A stretch of DNA of 64,000 nt, taken from NCBI RefSeq assembly GCF_040717535.1, contig NZ_JBFEFI010000005.1, forward strand, positions 124,001-188,000. Direction: 5' to 3'. Made by a program: the position numbers and the translations under genes. This DNA comes from Thalassoglobus sp. JC818 (GTDB lineage: Bacteria; Planctomycetota; Planctomycetia; Planctomycetales; Planctomycetaceae). The notes below the pieces were generated by a model. The model made no database searches, had not been told where the DNA came from, and saw only the letters and a list, made by a program, of their open reading frames with translations. Within the stretch, counting starts at the first letter, position 1; every line of letters starts with the position of its first letter. Below, piece after piece: positions 44,149-53,961 of this stretch.

Positions 44149-45408
44149 TTGAAATCCAACGCTTGCTCCGGCCTCTTCGTTCTCTTCGTGAGTCTGGCAG
44201 TGACCCAATCTGCCAGAGGCGTAGAACCTTTCATCGGTAAGCAGAACCTTTTCGAAGTCGGCGACAACCCGGACTTCGATCTCTATCACATCCCGGGAAT
44301 TGTCGTTACTGCGAAAGGCACCGTTTTGGCCTGGTGCGAAGCACGGCACGGTGGCGGCGACTGGTCCGACATTCGCGTCTTGCTGCGCCGGTCAGAGGAC
44401 GATGGAAAGTCATGGAGCCCGCCTGAGAGCATCGTCGAAGTTGCAGATCCGAAACCCAAAAACCCTTTCGCTCTGCGACTCAAAAACGTCAACACCTCCC
44501 ACGTGACATACAACAATCCCGTGTTGATTGCCGATCGAGACGGCACTGTGCACATGGTGTTCTGCCTTGAGTACATGCGTGCGTTCTATCAGAAAAGCGA
44601 GGACGATGGACGCAGTTGGAGCGAGCCGGTGGAAATTACGGAGGCTTTCAATCAGTTCAAAAAGGATTACCCCTGGAAAGTTCTGGCGACTGGGCCAAAT
44701 CACAGCATCCAACTACAGAACGGGCGACTTCTCATCCCTGTCTGGCTCTCGACCGGTGAAGGTGGAAACGCCCATCGCCCCTCCGTGACTTCGACGATTT
44801 ACAGCGACGATGGAGGAAAGACGTGGCAAGCAGGAGAGATCGCTGTTCCGAATACTGAAGAGTGGATCAACCCGAACGAAACAGTCGCTGTCGAGCTGAG
44901 CGACGGTCGAGTCATGCTGAACGTCCGCAACGAATCGAAGAAACATCGTCGACTGGTCACCATCAGCGAAGACGGAATCTCTGGATGGTCAACGCCGACC
45001 TTCGATGAGTCATTGCTCGAGCCAATTTGCATGGGAGGGTTGGTCCGTTACGACCATGGCGATGAAAACCTGCTGTTGTTTTCGAATCCCCATAACCTCG
45101 ACGGGGCCCGAAAAGGGAAGGCCGAACCCGGTAAGAGTCGCCAACGTAAAAACCTCAGCGTGAAAATCAGCAGCGATGAAGGAAATTCATGGGCGACCAG
45201 CAAGGTTCTCGAACCGGGCCCGAGCATGTATTCCGACATCGCAGTCACGCATGACGGAACGATTCTTTGCTTCTACGGAACCGGCAAGAAACCGGGCTTT
45301 GCTGGAGATGCGTTGACCCTAGCACGATTCAACCTGGAGTGGCTTCAATCCCCGGACAAAGCGGCTTCTTCTTCCGAAGATGAATCTTCCGGTTCATTAA
45401 ATCCGTAG
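44149..45408 (+). CDS. Sialidase-like six-bladed propeller (BNR/Asp-box) protein
   Basis: A 419-residue exported protein with four recognisable Asp-boxes: SEDDGKSWSPP, SEDDGRSWSEP, SDDGGKTWQAG and SSDEGNSWATS, which mark a six-bladed propeller of the exo-alpha-sialidase type. A TTG start at 44149 is supported by GGGAG about 8 bases before it and by the signal peptide that follows (about residues 4-22). The place of the conserved RIP arginine, one of the catalytic triad of sialidases, is histidine (LYHIPGIV, H47). The WCEAR, NPVLIADRDG and PNHSIQL segments fit the fold. It may be a non-sialidase BNR glycosidase. It follows a DUF1501 gene on the same strand. Confidence 0.8.
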   Translation: MKSNACSGLFVLFVSLAVTQSARGVEPFIGKQNLFEVGDNPDFDLYHIPGIVVTAKGTVLAWCEARHGGGDWSDIRVLLRRSEDDGKSWSPPESIVEVADPKPKNPFALRLKNVNTSHVTYNNPVLIADRDGTVHMVFCLEYMRAFYQKSEDDGRSWSEPVEITEAFNQFKKDYPWKVLATGPNHSIQLQNGRLLIPVWLSTGEGGNAHRPSVTSTIYSDDGGKTWQAGEIAVPNTEEWINPNETVAVELSDGRVMLNVRNESKKHRRLVTISEDGISGWSTPTFDESLLEPICMGGLVRYDHGDENLLLFSNPHNLDGARKGKAEPGKSRQRKNLSVKISSDEGNSWATSKVLEPGPSMYSDIAVTHDGTILCFYGTGKKPGFAGDALTLARFNLEWLQSPDKAASSSEDESSGSLNP

Positions 45409-45475
45409 CAGTTGCTGATTGTTCCCGTGCCTTTTCGCAGGTCTGGGATTCGAATTTGCCCTGTTGTTTGATCTG

Positions 45476-48400
45476 TTACGGATCAACTTCAATCACACGT
45501 CCGGCAGCAAGCAGGACGATCCTGGCGGCGATGCACTCCTGCGGAATCCCATACAACTTCTCGACAGCCCGGCGATAACTTCGCAGCTGAGGACGGTAGA
45601 CCTGCATCCGGTCCTCAAATTCGATCACGTCGTTGCCGATTCCATCTGTTTTGAAGTCGATGATATCCGCTGCCACAACTTGCCCATCGACGCGGAAGGT
45701 GACGAGTCGATCGAGACTTCCGACCAGCAGGCCGTTTCTGTCCGGAACGGAAAATCTACGTTCATTGCGGACCTCAATCACGACATCTTTACTTTGAATC
45801 GTTTCCTGCAGTTTCTCAGGAAACAATGAATAGACGCTCGCTCGGTACTCCGCGTCTGAGAGAAGTTTTCTGACTTCCGATCGCTGGAGCATCCTTAGAA
45901 AGTCCGCATACACGCCGTCTAATTCCTGAGAGGAGAAGCTGTATGCGATCGAACTCCTTCTCATGACATCTTCGGGCGGCTGATTCTCGATCCAGACGAC
46001 TTGTTCCATCCAGGCGTGGATCAATGTTCCCCGTTCGCGACCGCGCGATTTCGTGGTGGGAAGAACCGTCTTCATCGGCACTCTCGGCGACTTCTTCGAT
46101 TGAGAAGGTGACACGCGAGCCAGATTACGAACAGTCGACTTTTTGACGAACTCAACTTTCGTCAGAGTTTGAAGTGCAGGTTTGTCTTTGGGCTTCTCGA
46201 CCTTCCTGGCAAGACCTGCGAACCAATTGGGATCACCGGATTCGTACAGAATGGTTTCAGGAGTTCGCCGTTTGTCAGGAGCGAGGGCAGCCCGTAGAAT
46301 TCCCGCAAATGTCTTTGGCAGAGAGCTTTCCTTGCTCGTTGGCTTACAGGGTTGAACCACGACCTGCAGATTATGGATGGCTCGCGTTAATGCCACATAG
46401 AGAAGACAAAGTTGCCCGGTGATATCGCGTTCGATCGTCTGTTCGAAAGCACGACGAACGCCGGTCGGGAACAACGGTTGATCTTCCAGACGTCGAGCGG
46501 TCACGACGACTTCAGCAGGCTCGGTGGGATGCGAACGAAGCGAATAAAATTTCGGTGCCGGCGTCGACCAGGAACCATCCGCCTCCGCAAAAATCACCGT
46601 GTCGAATTGCAATCCTTTCGATTGATGAATACTCATCACCCGAACTCGGGAATCTGTCGGTTCTTTGACTTTCTGATTCTCAATGAATTCGACGAACTCA
46701 CTCGGTCGAAGCGTATGTGGTAACGTGTCGAACTGGTCCGCCAAACTGGTCATTTGAATGAGTCGACGAAGTTCTCGACGGCTACAGTGCACCGCAAGTT
46801 GTGGAACGAGAGATGAAATGAAATCTCCATATCCCCGCTGAACCAGTTTTTCACGCAGTCGTTCCGCGAATCGATGAACATCTTCCTCACTGTCATCAGG
46901 CGACAGATTGACAATTCGCCCCAACGGCGAATTGGCCACGTGAAACAGTGCAATTGTATGCCCGGGATGATCCGCCAGTTGAAACAGCGACAACAGCAAT
47001 TGAACCGCTGCCGAATCTGTGAGCGGGTTTCCGCCTTCTTCACTCGCATCAACTCCGAGTCGATTAAGTTCAAAAATGATCTGGCCAATGGCGTCGTTCT
47101 TTCGCGTGAGAATCCCAATCGTTCCCTGTGGATGCTTTTCGAGCGTCTCTTTCGCCAACTGAGCGACGTACTCGAACAGTTGTCCTCGCAGATCTTCGCC
47201 GTCTTCGTTTTTGTCGGGAGACGTTCGCAAACAAAAATGTCCCGGGAGCTCCGTGCGTGCTGTCGCATGTTCGGGGAACGCACCTGACCAATTTTGAATG
47301 GTCTTCATCTCACGATCAAAATTGTCGTGAGCAATCATCCCACGGAAAATTTGATTCACAGCGTCAATGACAACCGGCGATGACCGGAAACTTTTATTGA
47401 GTGGTTTCTGTGTGAGACCGCTGAGTTGCGAAGCGAGCGTGTCGAAAATGGCAGCCTCACCCCCACGCCATCCGTAAATCGCCTGCTTTGCATCGCCGAC
47501 GCAAAAGAACGACTTTCCGTCAGCCCCGACTGCATCACGTGCGAAGGGATACAGGACATTCCACTGATCCGGGGAAGTGTCTTGAAACTCGTCGAGGAGA
47601 AGGTGATCGATGCGCCCGTCGAGGCGATGGGTGAGATCTGATGTCGCCTTTTCTCCGAGCGACTGAGCCAAACAGCGCGTCACATCGTTGAATTCTAACC
47701 CTCCTCGCTGTCGTTTCAGGCGGCGGTATTCGACGTCAAACTTTTCGATCAACTCGTAGGTCGCTTCTGTCTTGCGTCCCCAGATGAAGAGTTCGTGCCG
47801 GCGGATCAATGCGAAGATTTCGAGATAAACCTGCTTCAAATCGTCCGGCAAGGGTTTGCGATAATAGGTCTCATCGTTGACGGCCTTCATGAGCAGACCG
47901 CTCGACAACATTCCCGCCCAGTCCTGATTCTCCACGCGTTTCAGGTCGCCCTGACGTGCAGTCTCAAGACGTTTTTCACTCAGCGGAAGAGTGAGCAGAC
48001 GTTCGGTAGCGGCATCCCACTCTGCTTGTGATGGCGGTTTCAGATCACCAAACGGTCGCCAAGCTTCACCGGTGGAATCACAATAAATACCGTAAAAGTC
48101 GCCGATCGCATCCAGGATCACAGAGTGGACACTTCTTCCGGGATTTCCAGAAGCAATCTGCGTCACCAGTGTTCGCAGTTCTTGAACTTCACCTGCATGC
48201 AGCACCGAATTGATCGCTTCTTCCCGAAGCTGCGAAGCCTCGAGGTCGTCGATCATTCGCCAATTCGGAGGCAGCTGCAGCTCCAGTGAGAAACACGTTG
48301 CGAGCCTTGAGAAGAATCCGTCGAGCGTGCCAACGCGGAGGCGATGAAGATGGCTCGTGAGGTTCGTCAAAAGCCTGGCACACTCTTCTCGTTGAAGTTT

Positions 48401-48724
48401 CGGATCGCCAGCAAATTCCTGGAGGGAATGAAAATCATCTTCTGAAATGACTGCTTTCGCGAGACGTAAGAGAATGCGATCGAGAATCTCCCCGGCGGCT
48501 TTTCGAGTGAATGTTGATGCGAGAATTCGGTCGGGCGGAGACGTTCGAAGCAGTGATACGAAACGGTTCGCCAGTTGAAAGGTCTTCCCGGTTCCGGCCG
48601 AAGCTCGAATCATCAGCCGCTGCTCTTCCGCAGGGATGGTGAGCCCCGATCCATCCAGGCCATTGAATCCCCCAGCTGTCGGTGTTGAGTCAGAAAAGAG
48701 TGAGCCCTGTTTTGTCCGGTTCAT
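45476..48724 (-). CDS. ATP-dependent helicase-nuclease, AddA/RecB-like
   Basis: A 1082-residue UvrD-like superfamily 1A helicase fused to a C-terminal RecB-type nuclease. Walker A is IRASAGTGKT (41-48 region), Walker B is LLLDEFQDTSPDQWN (about 375-390), the motif IHQSKGLQFDTVIFAE and LLYVALTRA complete the helicase core, and IIDFKTDGIG near residue 1020, preceded by an RGTLIHAW segment, is the nuclease. With the overlapping upstream gene it should make an AddAB-type double-strand-break resection enzyme. The ATGA overlap of the two genes (48721-48724) indicates translational coupling. Chi specificity cannot be deduced. Confidence 0.92.
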   Translation of the reverse strand: MNRTKQGSLFSDSTPTAGGFNGLDGSGLTIPAEEQRLMIRASAGTGKTFQLANRFVSLLRTSPPDRILASTFTRKAAGEILDRILLRLAKAVISEDDFHSLQEFAGDPKLQREECARLLTNLTSHLHRLRVGTLDGFFSRLATCFSLELQLPPNWRMIDDLEASQLREEAINSVLHAGEVQELRTLVTQIASGNPGRSVHSVILDAIGDFYGIYCDSTGEAWRPFGDLKPPSQAEWDAATERLLTLPLSEKRLETARQGDLKRVENQDWAGMLSSGLLMKAVNDETYYRKPLPDDLKQVYLEIFALIRRHELFIWGRKTEATYELIEKFDVEYRRLKRQRGGLEFNDVTRCLAQSLGEKATSDLTHRLDGRIDHLLLDEFQDTSPDQWNVLYPFARDAVGADGKSFFCVGDAKQAIYGWRGGEAAIFDTLASQLSGLTQKPLNKSFRSSPVVIDAVNQIFRGMIAHDNFDREMKTIQNWSGAFPEHATARTELPGHFCLRTSPDKNEDGEDLRGQLFEYVAQLAKETLEKHPQGTIGILTRKNDAIGQIIFELNRLGVDASEEGGNPLTDSAAVQLLLSLFQLADHPGHTIALFHVANSPLGRIVNLSPDDSEEDVHRFAERLREKLVQRGYGDFISSLVPQLAVHCSRRELRRLIQMTSLADQFDTLPHTLRPSEFVEFIENQKVKEPTDSRVRVMSIHQSKGLQFDTVIFAEADGSWSTPAPKFYSLRSHPTEPAEVVVTARRLEDQPLFPTGVRRAFEQTIERDITGQLCLLYVALTRAIHNLQVVVQPCKPTSKESSLPKTFAGILRAALAPDKRRTPETILYESGDPNWFAGLARKVEKPKDKPALQTLTKVEFVKKSTVRNLARVSPSQSKKSPRVPMKTVLPTTKSRGRERGTLIHAWMEQVVWIENQPPEDVMRRSSIAYSFSSQELDGVYADFLRMLQRSEVRKLLSDAEYRASVYSLFPEKLQETIQSKDVVIEVRNERRFSVPDRNGLLVGSLDRLVTFRVDGQVVAADIIDFKTDGIGNDVIEFEDRMQVYRPQLRSYRRAVEKLYGIPQECIAARIVLLAAGRVIEVDP

Positions 48725-51495
48725 ACGATCGCCTCGCGCTCGAAGATGTAATCCTGACAGATCGCTGAGAACTGCTCATACCAATCCGGAGTCTTTTCCA
48801 GTTCCACCCAAAATTCTCCGTCGAGGATTTTCGAAGCTGTCTCACGGGTGACGCGATCAGCATCTTTGAGTTCTTCCTCAGTCCATTCGGCGAGTTGAGC
48901 CCCGATGAGCGACTCCGTCTTGGGAAGCGTGACGTAACCCAACTTGACAGTCCCTGTCACTCCCAACGGTTTGGCGAGATGCCGATAAAGTGGAAGCTGC
49001 AGATCGACCCACTCTTCTTTCCAGCGATGAGTCTTTTCCGGTGCCATGCCGGAATCGCCAGTCTTGTAGTCAAGAATTGCCCATTCACCGGTTTTCTCAT
49101 TGAAATCAATGCGGTCGATGCGGCCTCTCAGTTTGATTTTTCTTCCATCGTCCAACGGAAATGAGACGTGTTTCTGATTCCCGTATTCGGTGTGACGTAT
49201 TTTCCAACCCATGCGAATCCATTCGGCCTGCCATCTCGCAAAACCATCGAGGCGGTGCCGAATCTGTTCGACCTGAACGGCGATAGGGAACAGCGGATCG
49301 CTTCCGTATTCTGCTTTGACTTTCTCATTCAGACACTCGTTGAGGAACTCGGAAATCCTCGCTGGATCTGTCTGAAGGGCTGCATCGCTTCGACCGAAGT
49401 CTTCGAGAACAGCATGAATCAGGCTTCCGAACCCCGCCGGATCAAGTTCGACCGGGTCGTCGGTGACCTCTTCGAGCCGGAGAATCTGATTGAGGTAATA
49501 GCGATACGGTGATGCGAGGTAATGCCGGAATTCTGTCACCGAGAAAGACGTCTTTTCGGCAGCTCCGGCTACTGGACGGGGAATATGAAAGTCCGACTCG
49601 TTTCTGTCAGTCGTCAATCCGATCGGAGCCCGATTCAGCGTTTGATCCTGCTCATCGAAATATCGCACAACACGGCGAGCGATTTCGTGAGGTTCCGTCG
49701 CGAACAGAAGTCGACTGGGAGCCAGAGGTTCTTGCCGAATGTCGTGCTTTGAGGAGATCAGCTTGACCTGCTTTCGCGATGAGAGAATCGAACTCAACGA
49801 ATACGCATCACGCGCGTATCGACGGTCGTTGTCTTCGAGCCCCAGATGCACTCGCAACCGATTTGGCAAGAACAGATCGTGATTAACGGACGAGGGAATG
49901 TAGCCTTCATTCACTGAAGTGATGATCACCGCAGGAGCGTCATCGAGTGCAAGATCGAGCCAACCATACAACTGAATTGAGGGCTCGTCTGAACTGCTCG
50001 CAAGGAATTCCTGTTGAACTTGAGTAAGCGTGAGCCGAATCGCGTCCGCAGCACTCAGAACGGGAACGAGCGATTCCGGAAGTTTTTCGTGTTCGGTCCA
50101 GGCGTTGAAAATAGTTTCGATTGCCTGACGGAGAAGTTGGTCTTCGCTGTCTTCGATGTGAATTTCACGCTCTGCGTAGACAGCTTCGAACAACTTTCCG
50201 ATCGGCTCGATCCAATCCGTCAAAGGCTTTGGAGCTCGGTTGAGCGGTTTGATGAGATCGGAAATGCTCCGAACAAGCTTTGAAGCGAAATCGACGGCCC
50301 GTTTTTTCCCCGGAAGAATGCGGGTTGTGCGTTGGAGGTGTTGGGAGACGTAGATGTCCCACCTCGTCAGCCAGTCGAATGGCAAATCATGTTGTGACAA
50401 CCAGTGAGCAATATCCGGATGGCGGATCAGCCGGGAGAAATCGTCGACGGATTCCCCTTGAAGGTAATCTGCGATCGCTTCGAGCAGTTGATAAGGAGCG
50501 GAATCGGGAAGAGTTCTCTCAATTCCCCAATGAACCGGGATTTCGACGGCAGCGAGGGTTCGTCTCAAATGGGCAACGATGCGATCGTCCGGTACTCCTA
50601 GCGTGATTTCGTTCATCGCGAACTCGGAAGAAAGCTCCGACAGCGACCATGCCACAGCATCGGATTGCTCTTTCATCCCGTCGACAATCTGCACCTGTGA
50701 ATCGTCGATTGGAATGGAAACTGATTTCCACGCTCCCGGTTTCACGCAACCGAATGTATCGAATCGCTCATTAACCCACTCCGGCGATGCATGGACCATC
50801 ACCGTGAGTCGATCCGCGACTGCCGCCAGCATGCCTCGCTGCGTCTGGTTCAGATCAACCATCCCGACGAGTACGATCTCGTCATCAGTCGCGAACTCTT
50901 TGAATTCGATGGCAGAAATCCGGGCGGTCTGCTGATCCCAGAGGTTCAAGCCATCCAGAATCTCCAGATACAATTTCTGAACCTGAGACAACACCTCCCA
51001 ACGTCGAGTCTCGTCAAACCCTTCGAGACTTTCGCCTCGTTTCGCCACGTCATCAAAATCGAGCCGGTCAGCGGTGAGTTCTCGATGCTGCCGCCTGAGT
51101 ACGTCTCCCAGTCGAAGCCAACCGTCGACGTCTTCTTCTTCCGGCGGGCTGGGGACGACCTCACGGAGATCGGAGGGATCGAGTTTTTTCAACGCCTGAG
51201 CCCAGGCAGCCTGCTGCGTGAGAAGAGTTGCGAAGGGCTTTTTCGGTGTATAGAGCCGTTCCGGAAGCTGTCCGACGGTCAGAATTTCGGGAGGAATAAA
51301 GCGTCCATCGGTCAAGTCGGTGAGGATCTCAAGAAACCGTCGGCCCGCCTGTTTTCCGGGAAACACACACATCACACCGGACAAATCTCGATCCGGTCCC
51401 GCGGCAAAACGATCGATGACCTCACGTGCCGCAGAGTGAAGAGCTGGCCGGGACCAGTCTAATACCGCTCTACGAACCCTCTTTTCAGCATCCAT
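48721..51495 (-). CDS. AddB-like PD-(D/E)XK nuclease subunit
   Basis: A 924-residue partner of the adjacent helicase. The N-terminal half resembles a UvrD-type helicase that has lost its P-loop: where Walker A is expected it reads VFPGKQAGRRF, with no GKT/S. The C-terminal part is a PD-(D/E)XK nuclease with GSLIHAVLEDFG, GRIDRIDFNEKTGEWAILDYKTGD as metal and catalytic region (the last acidic and lysine residues in DYKTG). It resembles alphaproteobacterial AddB in lacking a functional P-loop. I start at the ATG at 51495 (MDAEKRVRRAV), as an upstream 30-residue extension is Cys-rich and unrelated. Divergent from the RmlD-like gene. Confidence 0.9.
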   Translation of the reverse strand: MDAEKRVRRAVLDWSRPALHSAAREVIDRFAAGPDRDLSGVMCVFPGKQAGRRFLEILTDLTDGRFIPPEILTVGQLPERLYTPKKPFATLLTQQAAWAQALKKLDPSDLREVVPSPPEEEDVDGWLRLGDVLRRQHRELTADRLDFDDVAKRGESLEGFDETRRWEVLSQVQKLYLEILDGLNLWDQQTARISAIEFKEFATDDEIVLVGMVDLNQTQRGMLAAVADRLTVMVHASPEWVNERFDTFGCVKPGAWKSVSIPIDDSQVQIVDGMKEQSDAVAWSLSELSSEFAMNEITLGVPDDRIVAHLRRTLAAVEIPVHWGIERTLPDSAPYQLLEAIADYLQGESVDDFSRLIRHPDIAHWLSQHDLPFDWLTRWDIYVSQHLQRTTRILPGKKRAVDFASKLVRSISDLIKPLNRAPKPLTDWIEPIGKLFEAVYAEREIHIEDSEDQLLRQAIETIFNAWTEHEKLPESLVPVLSAADAIRLTLTQVQQEFLASSSDEPSIQLYGWLDLALDDAPAVIITSVNEGYIPSSVNHDLFLPNRLRVHLGLEDNDRRYARDAYSLSSILSSRKQVKLISSKHDIRQEPLAPSRLLFATEPHEIARRVVRYFDEQDQTLNRAPIGLTTDRNESDFHIPRPVAGAAEKTSFSVTEFRHYLASPYRYYLNQILRLEEVTDDPVELDPAGFGSLIHAVLEDFGRSDAALQTDPARISEFLNECLNEKVKAEYGSDPLFPIAVQVEQIRHRLDGFARWQAEWIRMGWKIRHTEYGNQKHVSFPLDDGRKIKLRGRIDRIDFNEKTGEWAILDYKTGDSGMAPEKTHRWKEEWVDLQLPLYRHLAKPLGVTGTVKLGYVTLPKTESLIGAQLAEWTEEELKDADRVTRETASKILDGEFWVELEKTPDWYEQFSAICQDYIFEREAIV

Positions 51496-51730
51496 TTTCG
51501 CCCTACAACTTGTCACATGTTCACTACCGAAGAATAGGTGTTCCCTCGCTTCGACACAAGCAGCACACACCCTGCTCTGTTGCAAGATCTACAACCGCCC
51601 CGGAACCGCTGGCAATTCTTGCCGATTGATCTTGGTCGGAAAATCTCTACCGGGATATACTCCCTGCACGCTCACGGAATCGAGCGACATTCCAAACTCG
51701 ACGTTTCAGCGCAAGGCATGGAGGCATAGC

Positions 51731-52663
51731 GTGAATAAGTTTCTCGTCGTCGGAGTCGACACAGTCGTCGGAGCCAATCTCGCGCTTTGCTTGTCCGATA
51801 AATATCAGGTCGCCACCTGGCATCCTACTGACAAGTTTGACATCGCAGGTTGCGACGCCATGGATCCAGACGCTGAACCAGCAAGCGTCATCGAACAATC
51901 GCAGCCCGACTGGATTATCTACTGCGGATCGGAATCACGATCCGCCTGGGAAGCAAACACCGTTGATCGAATCGACGAGTCCATCGTCGCCCAAGCTGCC
52001 GAGTGGGCTTCAGCTGCCAAGCAGAGCAATGCTCGATTCGCGATGGTCTCTTCGGATGCAGTCTTTAGTGGACCGTGGATGTTCCACGATGAAGAGAGCA
52101 TTGGAGAGTGCCAGACTCTGCAAGCCATGACGATTCGAGCTTCCGAGCAAGCCGTTCTGGAACACGCTCAAGACGCGCTCCTCATTCGCAGCAACGTCTT
52201 CGGCTGGTCAGCAGATCCCAACGAAACATGCTGGGTCGAGAATCTGATTCAAACCGTTCGTACACATCGTGTGGTCGAACAGGATGCGACACGCCATGCG
52301 ACTCCGATTCTGGCGACGGACTTCGCCGCGATCATCGAGCGAGCGTGTGCGGAAAACCTCTCCGGTGTCTTTCATATCGCGGGAGCAGAACGCGTGAGCC
52401 CGCTGAAATTCGCTCAACGTCTCGCTGACCAATTCGGCCTTCCGTGGCTCTCTGTCCGCAAAGAAACCACTCTCATGGCTCCTCCGCGTGAGTTTGCTGC
52501 GGGAGAAACATCGCTGCAGACGAAACGCATTCGCAAAGCGTTGTGCGTCGCGATGCCACTCCTTTCCGAAGGCCTGATTCGACTTCGTGAACAGCAGGAA
52601 AACGGATACTGCGAACGCCTGGTCGGTTCACGCGGCAAAGGACAAATCGCGAAAGCTGCTTAA
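51731..52663 (+). CDS. RmlD-like NAD(P)-binding protein without catalytic Tyr/Lys
   Basis: A 310-residue protein of the RmlD/dTDP-4-dehydrorhamnose reductase-like extended SDR family. The GTG at 51731 has GGAGG at six bases' distance and starts the Rossmann strand directly. The dinucleotide site is diverged (VVGVDTVVGANLAL), VSSDAVFSG matches the catalytic-Ser region, and PILATDFA and GVFHIAGAERVSPLKFA match later RmlD motifs. The YxxxK motif expected around residues 131-135 is instead Q131 and I135. It is thus unlikely to reduce a sugar nucleotide as usual. Divergent from addB, convergent with the PDZ gene 29 bases away. Confidence 0.78.
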   Translation: MNKFLVVGVDTVVGANLALCLSDKYQVATWHPTDKFDIAGCDAMDPDAEPASVIEQSQPDWIIYCGSESRSAWEANTVDRIDESIVAQAAEWASAAKQSNARFAMVSSDAVFSGPWMFHDEESIGECQTLQAMTIRASEQAVLEHAQDALLIRSNVFGWSADPNETCWVENLIQTVRTHRVVEQDATRHATPILATDFAAIIERACAENLSGVFHIAGAERVSPLKFAQRLADQFGLPWLSVRKETTLMAPPREFAAGETSLQTKRIRKALCVAMPLLSEGLIRLREQQENGYCERLVGSRGKGQIAKAA

Positions 52664-52692
52664 CTCGAAATCGAATTGAATATAGAGATCGC

Positions 52693-53928
52693 TCATTCCT
52701 CCTCGTTCGAGCGATCTTCTGATTCGACCCCAGACGGCTCTGTTGACCCCTCGGCAGAGTCGTCTTTTTCTTTTGTATCCGGCGTCGGAACCGGCTCTAC
52801 ATTTTCCGCTTCGCCATCGCCGGGAGCCTTAGATGGCAATTCCGGGCTGGGTGGTCTGCCAGGTACAGCGACTTCTTCGACGTTAGATTCCTCAGACTTG
52901 AGAGGGCCGCCGAAAGGCTCCGGTGGACTCGCAACATATTGACTTCGCTGAGAAACTGATCGCCACGATCCTAGGGTCACCGGAATGACCAGTCGGTCTC
53001 TGCCTCGAATGACTGCGAAAATGACCTGATCTCCGACGTCGAACGCTTTCAGTTCCTCAACGAGATGCGGAAAGTTTCGAATCGGAGTCTTGTTGAGTCC
53101 AATGATTAAATCGTTCGGCTGAAGTCCCGCATCGGCAGCAGCACTTCCTTCAACGACTTCTCCCACAGCGCACAGCCCGCCCGTGTTGTCTCCCTGAATT
53201 CCAAGACACGCCCCGCGTTCCTGAATCGACAACCCCGGCAAAGATGCTGCCAGAACGAACAAATCATTAACGCTGACACTGGCCCCTTCGATGAGATAGA
53301 CCGTTAAATCGCGGTGATTAGAGAGTCGCTGCAGATGCCAAAGATCTTCCTTGGTCCCGGACCAGTCTTCGTGAAGGTAAACGGATTTCAGGACAGACGG
53401 AGGTCCGAACCCCACGCCGATTCCGGGCAGAACTGCGACGCTCGATTCAAAAAGCCAGAGGCCTTGAATGTTCGCATCGGGAGCATAATAAACGAATTCG
53501 CCTCCCAGCTTTTCGATCGCCTGCCGCGCTCGCGATTCGCGAAGGCGAGCATTCGCGCGTAGGACCTCACCGGCATCGATTGAGGCAACTCCGCCTGCAT
53601 TTCGTAGATCTTCGAGAACTCGTTCTGCGATTTCACCTCGCCAGCCTTCATCGCCCAGAAAGATCACTTCCAGAATATCGACGATTCGACCAGCTTGTTC
53701 AGAATCAGCGTCTCGAACCGCTTGTCCGAGTTTCGGAATCTGCGCTTCCGAAAGCGCTGTCAGTCGGCGACGAGCTCCTTCGCGCACAACGAAAGACTCG
53801 CTGGTCAGATTTCTGATCACAGACTCAAGATCGGCATCCTCAACGACGGATTCGTCAGCCAGCGAAACCTGAGCAATCGAATTCAGTGCGAATGCCATCG
53901 TCGCGACAGCCACAACCTTCCAGTACAT
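52693..53928 (-). CDS. Exported PDZ-domain protein with Pro/Glu-rich tail
   Basis: A 411-residue secreted protein without a recognised catalytic domain. It has a signal peptide (residues 1-24), an alpha-helical HEAT-like stretch (about 30-130: LTSESFVVREGARRRLTAL), a central segment (about 130-245) not assigned, one PDZ domain (about 246-325: GLCAVGEVVEGSAAADAGLQPNDLIIGLNKTPI), and an acidic, proline-rich tail of about 80 residues (about 330-411). PDZ domains of this kind bind C-termini of exported proteins. Without a protease domain it could be an adaptor or quality-control factor. A 13-base palindrome lies upstream. Confidence 0.78.
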   Translation of the reverse strand: MYWKVVAVATMAFALNSIAQVSLADESVVEDADLESVIRNLTSESFVVREGARRRLTALSEAQIPKLGQAVRDADSEQAGRIVDILEVIFLGDEGWRGEIAERVLEDLRNAGGVASIDAGEVLRANARLRESRARQAIEKLGGEFVYYAPDANIQGLWLFESSVAVLPGIGVGFGPPSVLKSVYLHEDWSGTKEDLWHLQRLSNHRDLTVYLIEGASVSVNDLFVLAASLPGLSIQERGACLGIQGDNTGGLCAVGEVVEGSAAADAGLQPNDLIIGLNKTPIRNFPHLVEELKAFDVGDQVIFAVIRGRDRLVIPVTLGSWRSVSQRSQYVASPPEPFGGPLKSEESNVEEVAVPGRPPSPELPSKAPGDGEAENVEPVPTPDTKEKDDSAEGSTEPSGVESEDRSNEEE

Positions 53929-53948
53929 GCAACCCTTCCCGATGAACG

Positions 53949-53961
53949 CGTCGATTCGACG
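53949..53961. promoter_or_regulatory. Palindrome CGTCGATTCGACG
   Basis: A perfect 6-bp inverted repeat around one base, 21 bases before the PDZ-protein start codon on the minus strand. It could be an operator or a leader element. This is a weak prediction. Confidence 0.3.

Noticed and set aside
45408-45480. Possible degenerate copy of the repeat after the sialidase-like gene
   Set aside because: Similarity is confined to a few interrupted words and neither hairpin can form.
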